64,000 bases of DNA from Glandiceps talaboti (GCF_964340395.1 NC_135551.1:20544003-20608002); one strand, 5' to 3'. Positions 11,657-24,200 are shown, counted from the stretch's first letter. Made by a program: numbers and translations. Notes: generated by a model from the sequence alone, not told the origin.

Positions 11657-12290
11657 AATGTAGATTCGTCGTTGATATACTGCTACTAGATCAGACCGTG
11701 GGTTATACTTCCATGATCAGAACATGACCAGACACAACTCTCCACGGCACCATTTTGGTTTTACAACTTTGATTACTTTGTTTTGAATAGCTTTTGTCAA
11801 GTTCTTGACTTTCCTGATATGACAATAAAGCAAGGGCGGTGAAATATTATTATAGTAGTCCTTCAAAAAACAAGACAATTTTGAAACTTTTAGTGGAAAA
11901 TGTTAGTGAAGACACAGTTTACCCGCATAAATTAACTAACAAAAGACAAAAGAAATGTACACATGGTTCATTTTCTAGGTGTCGACCTCATGAATATGCA
12001 CCAAGATTTAGAACCGAGTCAGCTTTAAATGCGTTCACACCTCCAAATCTGGTCTGGACAATATTGTCTGGGCTTAGTCACCCTTTTATGCGGACTACAG
12101 AGCGGCCCTGGTGCGGACTATTTCTGCCACCTATTAATGCCTGAAAGTCAAGTGGCATATGCTGAGGTTGTGTACAACCAGCAACCCATAACATTTTAGC
12201 AATCTACAGTTCTACCTCAGTATGGCTATTAGCCATGCTAGGTAGTTACTATAATGATTAATATAATGGTTGTCTTGGTAAAAGTTGTCG

Positions 12291-12348
12291 ACCCCCCCCG
12301 CCCCAAAAAAAAAAGAAGAAAAAAAAAAGAAAAAAAGAAAAAAAAAGA
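12291..12348. repeat. Poly-C then A-rich/GA low-complexity tract
   Basis: A C-run followed by A-runs broken by single G. The inverted counterpart near 59909-59961 differs in length (a longer G-run), the expected pattern of slippage between copies. Confidence 0.85.
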
Positions 12349-12688
12349 TCAACAAAACATTCTATGATATTGAAAGCGCTCCTGGCATGTAATTCCATAG
12401 AACAGTTTCCTGTAGGGAATGGCAGCGATTTCATTCAAACTCAAAGACAGAGATGTTGCTAACCAACGTGAACAGCCATAAAAAAATGTATGTGAATGAG
12501 TATGACTCTGAGATCCCGCTAACGGTTTCATTGTTGTCGGTCTAACCAGAGACACTGGAGAACTTCACTGTCTATGATCTAATCGTATTGCTCAGTGTGA
12601 AAACCGTGCAAAGCGTTACTATTTTGGCGTTGTATTTTCGCACATTTTTGGTTCACAAGGGTCCAATAATTTAAGCTTGAGTTAGGAA

Positions 12689-13050
12689 ATAGGCCTATTA
12701 AAAAAATTGTGTTGTTCCGATTAGGCAAAATAAATAAATAGGTGGGGTAGGTAGATTTATTTTTATTCATGTGCGAGTGTCTAATTCTGGTTTTCCATTT
12801 TTTCCAAATGATCTCTGTGTTATTGGCTTCTTTCCATTAGATGTACAACCATTACAGATTGGAGGAACAGTTTTATATTGTCTTTTTAAGTTGATGTCAG
12901 TTTCTGCATCCACTATGTCTCGTGAGACTTCACAATTGTTGCGATTTTGTTAGTTTTTCAAGAACACGTAAAAAAAAAGTTAAGGGTCGGCAGTGAAAAA
13001 CTAGGTGGGTCGGGTAACAGAAACCAAACAGTTATTTTTTAGGCCTAAGG
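12689..13050 (+). mobile_element. ~360-bp MITE, TAGGCCTA termini (GGGTCGG family)
   Basis: Imperfect inverted termini: TAGGCCTATTAAAAAAATT at the left, and TAGGCCTAAAAAATAACT when the right end is read in reverse. GGTGGGGTAGGTAG inside the left end mirrors CACCTAG/CCCGACCCACC inside the right. A diverged relative lies at 44530-44892, partial ones near 9440-9560 and 34640-34745, and the element B copy at 59204-59566. No protein is encoded. I cannot assign the superfamily. Confidence 0.6.
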
Positions 13051-13640
13051 CATAACGTAGCATATAAATCTACCCAACCTGCGCGAGCAAGATCTGCATC
13101 GGTCAATGTAATATTTACATGGTCTATTACAATTTGGTAAAGTGTACCATTGTATATGCTTGTGCGAGACGTAAAAAACATCATGCCGTCTAATTGTACG
13201 AAACGATTTAGTCACTATGGTTTTGAAGTCAGTGAGATAATGTTTGTGAAGTACCCGGTATCGTGATGTTATCGCTTGTATAGAAAAACCATCACTGAGG
13301 CAAAATCTCACTTTTATCATCATTCATTTTTTAAAGTCTTCAATCATGCCAATTAAAAATATGGATACTGCAGTCATTTATGTGACTTTTTTTCCAAAAA
13401 TGTTTATCGTGCATCTCGATTATATTTTTTTTCGTCTTCGTAACATCTTTTTTTTTATTGTGCCAAAAGTAGTAGCTACCACATATAGAACAGTGGAAAA
13501 ATACCGAATGAGACTCAGAAATGTAAAATCATTTACTTCAATGTCCAAATCAAATGCGGACATCAGAAAATGATGCATGCACGTTGTGATGGACTCGTGA
13601 TTAGCTCTAGTCCAGATGCCAATTGGTATCTAACTAAACC

Positions 13641-13674
13641 ATAGACAATAGAGAGGGTCCTCTCTATTTTCTAT
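13641..13674. mobile_element. 34-bp palindromic insertion with empty-site relative in window
   Basis: Arms ATAGACAATAGAGAGG and CCTCTCTATTTTCTAT around a GT centre, with one mismatch pair. ACTAAACC occurs on both sides (13633-13640 and 13676-13683). The related sequence at 6386-6425 reads straight through TCTAACTAAACCACG with no hairpin, so this is an insertion. The element B copy is at 58580-58613. Confidence 0.75.
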
Positions 13675-16600
13675 GACTAAACCAAGTTTAGTGAGTGGAG
13701 GTGTAAATGGTAACGATACTGTTTAGGAACACGGTGATAGGAACTAGACGAGATTAGCACTGACAACACACGCTCCGCGAACTCCAGCAAAGAGGCCTGG
13801 TGGGGTATATAGAGACTTGTCAGAGTTGTCGGAGCTACTGTTCATGTACATATAAGTTCCACGTATTCTCAATTTATTTCGTGCTGGATAGAAAACAGTC
13901 AGTATAGTCCTTGTGTTCTCCAGTGTATAGCCGATGGATTGGATAGTGAGAGTCATGATATGTGTGATACATTGTAGTTTATACACCAGAACTGAATTTT
14001 AGACTGATCCCGTCGGCATCTTCAGAGAAAGCATCAAGCGGGTACCACAATAAACTGAAAACGTAACGACTATAAGCATAACTATAAGTTTTAATTTACA
14101 TGGAACTACGGTCATATTTGATAAGCTTATCCCCCACTTCCACATATGGTCTCATACCCCTTGGTCAGCGAAAAGCCAATCATGTTCATGTCCGGACATA
14201 CGAGTTATAAATGGGGCGGTCATATGGGTTAAGTTAGGGTGGAATATAATATATGGAAAAAGTCTGATTGATACTGGCTGTGATGGGTAGTAGAGCATTT
14301 TTTAATTGTCAAAAACAGGGTTGGGGGCCGAATGATATGATTCAAAACGTCATGACTTTCTGGTATATCTTTGTTGTCATGGTGTGTTTCCAGTTGAGGA
14401 TGGCTGTCTTTGACTGGCTACAACAGTAAGTGACTGATTTTGAAAGCAAAGAAAGTGGAAGAACATTGGTGTTAGTTAAAAAACTATTGTTATTAAAGAT
14501 ATACAAGTAAACGCAGCAAAACAATTGAGAGTCGGTACGGAAAGGAACAGATGACCACAGGAAGGTGTTCAGCTGTTCTTCATTGTTCTTTGCAATTTGA
14601 CGACCGGGCGATCACATACTAGTAGTTGTCAGTGTTTTCGCTAAAGCAAAATACACGGAGATGGTTCAAAATCACTTGACTATCATTTCACTCTTATTTA
14701 AATCTACAAATATCTCATTAATATTTTCTCCCAGCTTACTTCAAACTATATGACATTTTCCATGAAAAAAAGGTGCGTATCTGGAGCAAAGAAGTGTTTC
14801 AGATATCAGAGTGTTCACGTTTGCGTGACCAAGACATAGACATAGACTGGCAAGCGACGCCATGAATTGTGATCGAATCCCAGGGTCGGATCGGTTGTAG
14901 ATCAGTGTTCATGATAATTCATTTGCGTGTTCAATTACTAAGTCATCGATGTAGGGTTATAAAGTCAGTGACTACACCATCAACAAAGTTACTTCTTACT
15001 ATAAATCATGTTGAAAAAGACCCTAGGAAAATGTCTAAGCAACAATGACGGGTGTTACTTTTTTGCAGTGTTTATCCAAATAGTAATCGTCGAATAACGT
15101 GACCCTGGCTGAAAACTGCGACAGTGAGTGTACCATAAATTCCCAAAACAGACTGACCAGAACAGACATATTGACACACAAAAAGTGTGCAAGTTTACAT
15201 CTTGTGACAGGTTTGGTTGGGGTCACCTCCATCGGCTAATGGTCGAAATCGTCATTGTAAAATATTTTTAATTACCCTCAACTACAAATCAGCGTATCGT
15301 TGACGATCATTTCAATCGTAAGTGTTTAGAACTGATTCAGAAGTAAAACGTAGAATTATTAATGACAATGGTATGCAAAGTTTTGTTGTTTAACAATCAT
15401 CAGCGATTTGGCATGTTTGCACAAACCACAGATACTTGTTAGTGCATACACTTTTGATACTTCTATTCTATAAGGTAAAGGCTAAATTTAAAAAGACATG
15501 ATCCCAGTATTAACTTTTTTGTTGCGGCTATATTTCCTAAGTGAGGTGTGCCAAAGAAAGTTTTCCCATGATACTTTGCGCCAGTGCGACTTTTTGACAT
15601 TGTACGTTCGATGTTCCCAATGAGTAAATGGAATTTTATCGAGAAGTCTATTCATATTTGTTTATGACAGCAAGATATTTTCAATTTTCTGTTTTTGGTC
15701 ATTTTTGGGGTCAAAAACTGTCATTTGTTTTGTAAATTAAAGAATTCAAAGTAAAAATGAATGACAGCCGCAAAACTAATCGATTGAATGGGCTGACATT
15801 TGGTGTGCAGGTATGTTAGAGTATCTGGATGAAGAATTCTTCAAGAAAATTTGAAGATGACATTGATATGCAAATACGTCTAAAACGTGCTGTGTAGTAT
15901 CATATTATAGCCATGTTATTTTACAATACTCGTGAGAAAGTAGAATTTATTGGTGAAGTAAAGTTGCTCATACACCTAAGAAAATTTGACTACACTTGAA
16001 TACATAATGAGCAAATGAAATGATCACAACAATCACATATCTTTGTAATGTTATGACTATACAAGATCTAATACAGGGACGAATGGGGTACTTATCAAAT
16101 AATGCCCTCCGGAACTCAGAAATAAATGTAGATGCGCTGTACCATGCAGTTACGATCAGCGGTTTTGAACTATGGAGGTAGGAAGGAAGGAGGTAGGAAG
16201 GATTATAGTCCTACCACCATTTCTGAACAAAATCGTTGTCCTTGAATTGGAATGGTATGCTTTTAATACAAAAGTTGCACAAACATATGTTCTTGCTTTC
16301 AAAAGTTTTAGAATTAACACCATGATTTCACCGTCGCCCATACTGAGGTTTTCCTGCATCTATTGCTATGGATTTTGTTGGTGGGACTTTGCTGTACTGT
16401 ATGAACACTTGTTCAGACTCAGGCCACTAAAACACAATTGCAAAAAAAAACCGTAAAGACACGAAGTATCGTTTTGCACAACGTTCGGCTTGAAGCAGGT
16501 TTGAAGGGTAACCATGCACGACAGAGAAGATGGGTTTAGAGCCCCATTTACACCTAAAACAAAAAGCGATTCTAGTCTGTTCCTATTATAGTGGTCTGAG

Positions 16601-17723
16601 GTTCAGATCAAAGTGCCGCATTCATCCACAACATAAAAAATCATAGACCCTACACGACTGGCGTTTGTAAAAGTCAGTTTTAAACCATAATTACTACACC
16701 TCTTTATCTTCTCGGCAAGAACATGCAGTGCTGTAATCCAACGTGAGGACCTCTCACCAACTTTCAGATCACTTCACATTGGGAACGTTGGTGAGAGTTC
16801 TACTAATATAATTCAGACTGAGGCAAAAAATATAGCCTTTCTGAGTTGAAATCCGAGGTTTAAATCCTGATATCTGAAAATTCCCAATCAACCCAGATTA
16901 CATTGAATAAAAAATAAGTCTAACAAACAATTTATGATTTTTCAGTCCCGAAACTTGCTATTATCCATACACTGTATACAAAGCTAAATACACGGTGATT
17001 GGTGTATCGCACTCCTTGACTGAGTGGGTCGGAAAAAAATAGGTAGACTCACTTGTCATAAATCGATTTATAAATCCACAAAGGCACTGTGACAACTAAA
17101 GCAGTCCCTTTACATACCATTTTTCTTTAGAAATAAATAGGCTAAAACAATACTGAATGACAGGCAGTCCAAGGTATGCGAAACCATAAGCGAGCGCGTA
17201 CTCACGATGCTAGATTAACACACTATTTTACCTGCGCATTGAAGACGCACAGTAAAAAGACCAGTTTTCAACATTAATGCAGGAAATACAAAGCTAACAA
17301 TTCAAAATTGTATAAAATGTAAGAAAACAAAAAACAGGCGACAGTCAGAGCATGCATGAACTTCGATTTACAATACCATTATTAAGTTCTTGCATTTTGG
17401 GGCTAATGAAGTCATAGAGACTAGAGTGGGCGAGTTTCATCACAGTTAGTATAATCAATGGCACCGTGATAATTCTGACTTTCACTTGAAACTGGACCAG
17501 AACAGTCTAGGTCGGACGAGTCGTCATCATCAATTCAAAGGCGACGTAACCAAATATACACCGTGAATTCATCTTAGATCGCACCGAGTTGAACAATCAT
17601 GTCTGTCATTGTAGAATGTAGACCTTTACGCTGTTTGACCGACTATTGAAGTATAACCCACATAGGTGATATTTCATTGACCTACATGGAAATGCTTGTA
17701 AATACTTTTTGCAAGTAGTAGTA

Positions 17724-17756
17724 GCTCAGACCACTCTAGTATTTTAGTGGTCTGAG
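17724..17756. mobile_element. 33-bp palindromic insertion with 9-bp duplication
   Basis: CTCAGACCACT (17725-17735) pairs perfectly with AGTGGTCTGAG (17746-17756) around a 10-nt loop. GTAGTAGTA lies on both sides (17715-17723 and 17757-17765), although its 3-bp periodicity weakens the duplication claim. The element B copy is at 54495-54527. It is related to 5619-5644. Confidence 0.6.
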
Positions 17757-18020
17757 GTAGTAGTAAGAGTTTTTGCTAACGTTTACATGCTAGCGTAGTT
17801 GTACATGTACGTATACATGTCAGTTCGTATGTACATGTACATTAAATGTAGCTCTCATCATATCATACACTGTACATGTGTGTAACCCTTTTCTTTTGCA
17901 CCCTCCCCCTCCGCCTTCATGTGGTCAAACACAGACAACTAACTAACTAAATAGTGTTACTGTTAGTTTTCTGTGGGTCAAACAATTAGTGTACACGCCT
18001 TGAATCACATGCAGGCGAGA

Positions 18021-18279
18021 TAGATTTGAATATTCATTTGTTTACTGCCCGGTTATGGGGGTGAACTCATGAATATATTCTGAACTAAATGCAAATGTAT
18101 TCAAATCACTTCCGACTCGCAATCTGAACTATTTTTCAGATCGAGTATAATCCGATTAGACAGGCGCTAATGGGAAAGTACAGAAACGTCCACCTCATCA
18201 GCATAAAAGTACAGAATTGAACTCAATCTGAACTATAGTACGGAAAGTGTCGTAAACTGTACTATTTTTTCTACTAGTG
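18021..18279 (-). repeat. Right terminal inverted repeat of element A
   Basis: Exact reverse complement of 830-1088 as far as I can read. It is followed by the TCA duplication at 18280-18282. Confidence 0.92.
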
Positions 18280-18282
18280 TCA

Positions 18283-20296
18283 TACCACCTGATGCAATCT
18301 AAGCCAATCACTGAAGGCTGAAAAGAACGTCATAGTATAGTCTACTGGTTAATGCATCTCTCGTGATCGAAGAAGCACTTTAATGCTAACATTTTGAATT
18401 CACTAGTCTGAGAGCTACACTCTTAGAAGTGGAAATTAATCAACAAGGTTACGTTGTAGCTATAGCTTCAAATTAAACTTGTTGTTTGGTATTGCATCGT
18501 TCCATAGACTAAAGCGCCTTGGAAATAATGTGTTTTTCATGGTTAGTTTAATTATATTTTAAATGCTGATTGAACACATATAAGGTCGAGGCGGGCTACT
18601 CATAACATTACGATTGATCTTCTAAGAGTGACTTTTAATTTTTACGTTATATTTCCTATGATCCGACCAGTGCTATATTTTTGCATGAACATATTTTCTT
18701 TTAATTGAAGCCATTTTATTTACGGATATGGAATAATCATATTGTCACTGATGGCAATGTGACGACATAATATGGTTAATGCACATTGGCGAATATTGTA
18801 ATTAGTCGCTGACGTTTCAGAACTTTATTAAAACAAATGGTTCACAGTTATCGTTTGAATTTCATTGTCATTCTGAGACATTCTGACTTTAAAAGGTCTG
18901 ATTGTGAACTGAATTCATCACAAACATGTACACTTACACTTGTTTCATTTATTTTAAAAAACTGACCGACCGGGTCATCCTTTTAAAGGTGATGAGAAAC
19001 ATAAAAATAAAAGGGTCACCCTTAGAGGAGACGTACGTGTAAGCAGTCGGAGAAATAAATGAAATATCAAGCAAGTTATGACCGAGGAAATAACCTTCAA
19101 TTCCAACATCCATTCATAAATCAGTCGCTGACGTTTAAAGTGTCGGCGTCATAGCGAGCAATTCCAATATTTACGAGTTATTAGGAATGTTATGTTGCCT
19201 GGATTACCCGTCATCAGCTCTCAGAATAAAGCTAATGATGAAAACATGTATGTTCCTTGAGAGTGTTCTTTTAAATGGCTCTGAACGAGAATGCCTTTGA
19301 AATCTATCAATATAAGCATAGTAATTTAAAGTGACGTAAAGTATAATACACAAATACATAAAGAGTAAACCTTAAAAGGACATAAGTAAACAGTAGTAAT
19401 ACATTTTGTAATATTTATTCCAATGGCGAGTATACAAAGAACATGTCATTTATAAAGCGAGAATACATTGTTTATGGTTCTTTGGAATCACTAGGACAGT
19501 ATAACATAGTTACTTTGGAACCGTATAGCGGAAATGAATGCGACGTCCCGATCCATATACTACTACAGAAACACTGATTGTTACATTTTAACATAAATAA
19601 AATGAAAAATGTATGTGGATCCTACTCATAAGATTTTGAATGAAACCACTACTTAATATCGTAAATCCACAGGTTAACCTGTCTCAGAAGTCTCGGTTTT
19701 CAATGAGACAGATCCAATACAGTTAATTCCGATCGGCGGCTATATACTAAAAGCTGGCGACGTTTCCCATTAAACTGTGAGATACCCACTTGGATTGCAT
19801 AAACGTGTCGGTAGGTCTTGTTTTATTTGTATCAAGTATCAGCAGAAACTGCTAATCGTATTGCTTCACATTTCGTTGCTACTATATATGGTAACTCCAA
19901 ATTGTCTATAGTTCAAATTTGAAACACGAATTAACTAGTGGTATGAACTATTTACTCTTCAAAAGTGGCATATGGTGAAATCCATTCCTTTATGTTTGTC
20001 GCTTTAAGAAATTATGAACCGTTACCACGGCAGTATAGGTATGTATGGTAGGAATGCCATAAGTACCTGGGTGAGGTCAATTGCCATGTGTGAGGGAATA
20101 TCATTAACTTGTCTCTCAAACGTTGGCTCTAAATTGAAAGCAAGTTCTCTCACACACGGCTACACAAAACTGAAACTAAAGTGTTTGTCATTGTATATTA
20201 AACAACGAATACTAAATGACGTATTATTTAAATTGTCTCATCAGTTACATGTACACGTTCTTTGCGATAAAAATAATTATACGTCGTAAATCATAC
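18283..20296 (-). other. Presumed start of GPCR intron 1, no further exon recognised
   Basis: The GPCR runs leftwards and its first coding exon ends at 20297, so this stretch should be intronic. I looked for a TM3 exon with a D/E-R-Y motif on the minus strand and saw none. If the gene is intact, the next exon may lie beyond CACTA element A or left of the window. Confidence 0.5.
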
Positions 20297-20770
20297 CTGT
20301 TGTAGAAACACTACGGCAGGGCACATCACTGTACCAAAAATCCAGCGCCCCAAGCTAATTGTCGGGAAAGTGAAAGGCATGCAAAATATAGCCATTGTTA
20401 GATCAGCAATTGCCAGGTTAATTAGATAAGTTGTCAAGTCAGTCCACATCCGTGTGGCGCATGTAAGAACAAGGATGACCAAGACGTTGCCAACGACTGA
20501 CAGTATTATGTTGACAGTGAAGCTAAAAGTCAGAAGAATTTGCTGTGTTCGCGATAATTCAATATCATCTGTCGAAAGTAGATAGAGCTCATAATCTGGT
20601 GAAAGACGTCCGTTTCCTGGTAATAATGGGGTCTTTTCGGCTGTCGAGTTGAAACAGTTGCGTAGTAGCATTTCTAATAAATCCTCATAGTCGAATTTGT
20701 CCCATTCCAGTGATCTTGATACCTGCTCTTGTTGGCATGAAAACTCGTCGTAGCTAACATTTTCAGTCAT
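20297..20770 (-). CDS. Rhodopsin-class (class A) GPCR, first coding exon, peptide-receptor-like
   Basis: 158 codons encode an extracellular N-terminus, TM1, TM2 and the start of TM3. The N-terminus (residues 1-77) has candidate N-glycosylation sites at Asn4 (NVS) and Asn41 (NST). TM1 spans about 78-104 with the GNVLV signature (Asn95 = N1.50). TM2 spans about 111-133 with NLAIAD (Asp123 = D2.50). The ECL1 WIFG motif (143-146) is followed by Cys150, the expected disulfide partner in TM3. The frame then hits CAG|GTATGA, a canonical splice donor, so the exon ends at Gln158 and TM3-TM7 lie in other exons. An in-frame TGA about 40 bp upstream with no intervening ATG supports this start. Motif style fits neuropeptide-type receptors, but the ligand cannot be told from this part. 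The rest of the receptor is not visible, so it could be a live gene with a very long intron or an orphaned exon. Confidence 0.85.
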
Positions 20771-21040
20771 CCTAAATGCTCCATGCAGGCTAACACGATG
20801 TGAATCTATTCAATGCCAAAGAAAACTAGTCTGTTCGAATTTAGATACATATGTGCAGTTGATAATTTAAGAGATGGGCGTGTTCCGTTTCACACACATG
20901 CATCTGATTGGTAAGAGATTGCTTGTCATTGCGCATAATCCACTCGAAAGTACGATGGCAACGAGTCATTATATCAATTTGAATTTTGTGAGAGTGTAGT
21001 AAAAGGCAAACGATGACGTCTTCATCGTTTCTTTATAATG
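20771..21040 (-). promoter_or_regulatory. Upstream region of the GPCR exon
   Basis: Presumed 5' UTR/promoter by position only. I see no convincing core promoter motif and no CpG-rich stretch. Confidence 0.25.
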
Positions 21041-21317
21041 TCATTCGTAGAAAATACCAAAAACAAACATTTATTGCCTAGTTTCTTTTGACTCATCAAA
21101 TTCAGGTTTTACACCTAATTATCTTTCAGAATAATGGTTGACCTTTTCACCTTTTCTGAGATCAGATGTCGTCTTAAACGTCTCTTTACATAAATGTCAT
21201 TTGTAGAACATAACAAAACAAACATTTATTGCTTAGTTCCTTTTGACTCAAAATCACGATTTACACCCAATTATCTTTCAAAATAATGGTTGACCTTTTG
21301 TGAGATCAGAGTTAGCC
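21041..21317. repeat. Tandem duplication of ~155 bp upstream of GPCR
   Basis: Two adjacent copies share in order: GTCATT.GTAGAA, AACAAACATTTATTGC, TTTTGACTCA, TTACACC.AATTATCTTTC, AATAATGGTTGACCTTTT and GAGATCAGA. They have diverged by point changes and small indels. Confidence 0.75.
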
Positions 21318-21369
21318 TTACGGCACTGACTCGATAATTCTGTGACTAGTCGACTGATTAATGAAGACA

Positions 21370-24200
21370 TGTTAATAATCATGTTATTTTCAAAATAAAT
21401 ATAAGAGTGGGTAAATGGGGGAGTCAGGAAATAGCTTACATCTAGTCTGGGCCTGTCCACTCACATATCTATATACATAAATTCACAGCAAGGTACTCAG
21501 TATGACTATTATATACACACGATTAACATTACAAATATACAGTTGGTGAGTTACACTGCGCCAGTAGATGTTGCTTAAAGATTTGTTTGAAACGATATAA
21601 AGAATTAATACATTTTTGATATGTTGACAGGGATTTCATTCCAAATTTTTGCGGCCAAAGAAAATGAAATATAAAATTGACCTGCATTCGATTTGACATG
21701 ACATGGATGTTGATTTTGATATAAGCAATATCGGGTATCATTCGGGAGTAGTAACTCTGAAATAGAACAAAGAAAGCGGTGATTGTTGGTGGATCAAACC
21801 ATAGAGAAAATAGCCCCTGATACATTTAGTTTCTTTTTGCACCCCCTAAATATGATAGACTTTGCCCTGCCCCTATTTGTAGTCAGTTTCATTGTATCGC
21901 ACCAGAGTTGGATTTTGTTTAACTGAGCAGAAGCTTTGTTCAGATAATTGTACTCTGAAGCAGAATGACACTGAAAAATATTAGAATCATATGCAAATAG
22001 ACAGGAATCAAAGAACGAGGATAAGTTTGGAAAATCATTTATGTAGATTAAAATGAATATTGGACCTAGGACGGAACCATGGGGGACCTGATGGTGACGA
22101 ATAGACATATTACTGGATATATTGAGAACGGTCTGAAAGATAACTTTGGAACCACTGTTGACAGGGGCCCCTAAACTGATAATGATCAAGTTTGGATAAG
22201 AGGATGGAATGATGTATTGTATTGAAGGCTTTGCTATAGTCAATAAATACCCCTAAAGTAAGAATTCCCTTGTCAATCTTTTGCAAAATGCTATTTACTA
22301 AACTGATCAAAGTAAGCTGAGTAATGTGTGTTTTTTTTCTGAATCCATACTGATGTTTGTACAAGATATTGAATGTATCCAGGTAAGAAATGATTTGCTT
22401 TTTAAAGACTTGTTCAGTTACTTTGCTAAACAGGGGCAAGATCGACACCGGACTATAATTTCCGGGAATTTGACTCTTTCCTTTTTTGAAAATGGGTATA
22501 AGTTTGGAAATTTTTGAAGCTTTAGGGAAGATATCAGAGGAAAACGAACAATTTATAATGTTTGCCAAAGGTGGGGGGCTATGATATCAGCTGCATGAAT
22601 AAGAAGCCTTGGGGTAGATTGTGCCACCCACTAGCTTTTTTACTATCTAAATGTAATAGAAGCCTATTAACCTCGGAGGCTGTACTAGGCTGAAGACAAA
22701 ATGACTGTGGCCGAGGTTAACCAAGGAATTTCCTAAAATCGCGTGAGGTTTGTGGAATATTATTGCCAACGTTTCACCTACACTGACAAAAAAGTCATTG
22801 AAATTTTCGACAACATCAGCTGGGTCTGTCACAATGTGTAATCACTTCCATTCATATTGACCTTTAGATGAGCTGGTAATTTATCTGGGAAGATCTTCTT
22901 GCCAAGCACATCATGGATTGCATTCCACAAACCTGTCAATCTGGTTTACAGTAAATAAATTAGCATACTACTTCTTTTTTTAGTAATTCTAAAAACACTT
23001 GTGAAGGTATTCCTATATATTTTGTAATGAGAGAATACACTTGGGTCATTCTGACTGGGTACACCTTTTTTATACAATTTATGTTTAGTGTTTATTGACT
23101 TCGTAAAGGCTCTGGTGATATAAGGATATTCTTTCTTAATATTAACAGTCTTGATTGTTAATGGAGCATGGTGATGGCACACCTGGATGAATGAATCATT
23201 TAATTTATCAAAGAAAATAGCCTCATCATTACTTGTGTTATTTAACACACAACTCCAGTCGACATTCCGAAGATCACAAACAAAACTATTTCGATTATTG
23301 CTTTTGAACTCCCTCTCGAATATAGTCTGTGAAATTGTCAAATGAATATTAGAGTATTCAAAGATCAAAAATACTGGCAAGTGATCAGTGAAAATATCTT
23401 GGTGGCTGTATTCTCGTCGTTTCGCCGTTGTTGGTCCAGATAAATCTCAAGTATAGAACCTTGCTTTTTTTTCGTTGACTTTGTGAAGTAGTTGTCTGTT
23501 TGCTGGAAGTTTTTATTTATGTAGACATGGTCGCTTGTGCGATTGTCAGTATTCATGTTCTTGGTAGACTTGTTTTTGATGTTTCTTCTTGCATTATATA
23601 TATTATTACGTATGGTTCTTCTTGTGAATTTGACTATTATTCTTGCGTGGTTTTGATTTTCTTTATGTGTTCTGAATGGCAATTAGTGGCTCACATCGAT
23701 ATCATTTCGAGATATCTCTATATACCAGCTACTTTAGCTACTTTCATGACTATTGTGTATGTATCTTCGTTGGGTTGTTCTGGTACACCGTGTATTTCAA
23801 GATTGTTCCTTCTGGAATATTATTGTGAATTTTGTAGCTCTTTTTGTGTTGTGCCCAGGTTGTTGGTAACGGTCGCAAGTTGATCCCTCGCGCTTTTATT
23901 TTCTCCATACGCTTGTCAGGCATCAAAGAAGTTACAGATATGATATAGTCGACTGAAGTTTGTAACTCACCAAGTTTCTTTTTTGACAACCAGTATTTTG
24001 TTAGTCTTCTTGGGTAGCAGGCGCAAGAGATGACAAGATCTGTGCCAGTGTGAATTGACCATGCATGGTCTTCGGCTTGCCTGATGAACTTGAGCTTGCT
24101 GGTGGAAAACGTTTTTCTTCACAATTTTTACACATATCAAGATCTCCTGGGCATGAACGTACGCCCCACGACTGTCAACAGTCGTTGCATTTCATCCTTC
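21370..24200 (-). pseudogene. Internally deleted non-LTR retrotransposon with ORF1 and ORF2 remnants
   Basis: Read on the minus strand from 24200: a Cys-rich, PHD-like segment (MKCNDC, CPGDLDMCKNC); a coiled-coil-like stretch then NNIPEGTILKY, resembling the YSRRNN-type segment of LINE ORF1; then RIIVKFTRRTIRNNIYNARR and DHVYINKN, typical of ORF1 C-termini. Near 23390 it jumps to the end of an endonuclease domain (TDHLPVF) and the linker to the reverse transcriptase. Most of the endonuclease is therefore deleted. The reverse transcriptase follows: NYSPVSILPLFSKV, motif A FIDYSKAFNTIHH, VPHGSVLGP (normally VPQGS), FAYDS (normally FADDS). A C-terminal INSLYRFKQIFKQHLL lies near 21600. The 3' UTR runs to about 21370, including TAAGCTATTTCCTGAC. 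Frameshifts are present. CR1/jockey-like by style. Confidence 0.85.

Larger units (their letters stand above)
11839..16456. other. Non-repetitive core of CACTA element, unassigned short frames
   Basis: Open frames of 60-101 codons occur at 11839-12144 (+), 13045-13323 (-), 13744-13986 (-), 15035-15232 (-) and 16172-16456 (+). None carries a motif I recognise, and none resembles a DDE transposase. Each is also present and open in element B, but the two copies are so similar that this is expected without selection. I do not call them genes. Confidence 0.5.

Noticed and set aside
11839-16456. Open frames preserved in both CACTA copies as evidence of selected genes
   Set aside because: The copies are nearly identical over their whole length, so shared open frames carry no information about selection.
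20014-20289. 91-codon plus-strand frame next to the GPCR exon
   Set aside because: Lies in the presumed GPCR intron on the opposite strand and shows no domain or motif.
24160-24190. ACGACTGTCAACAGTCGT as another micro-hairpin insertion
   Set aside because: Palindromic, but no flanking duplication could be found.
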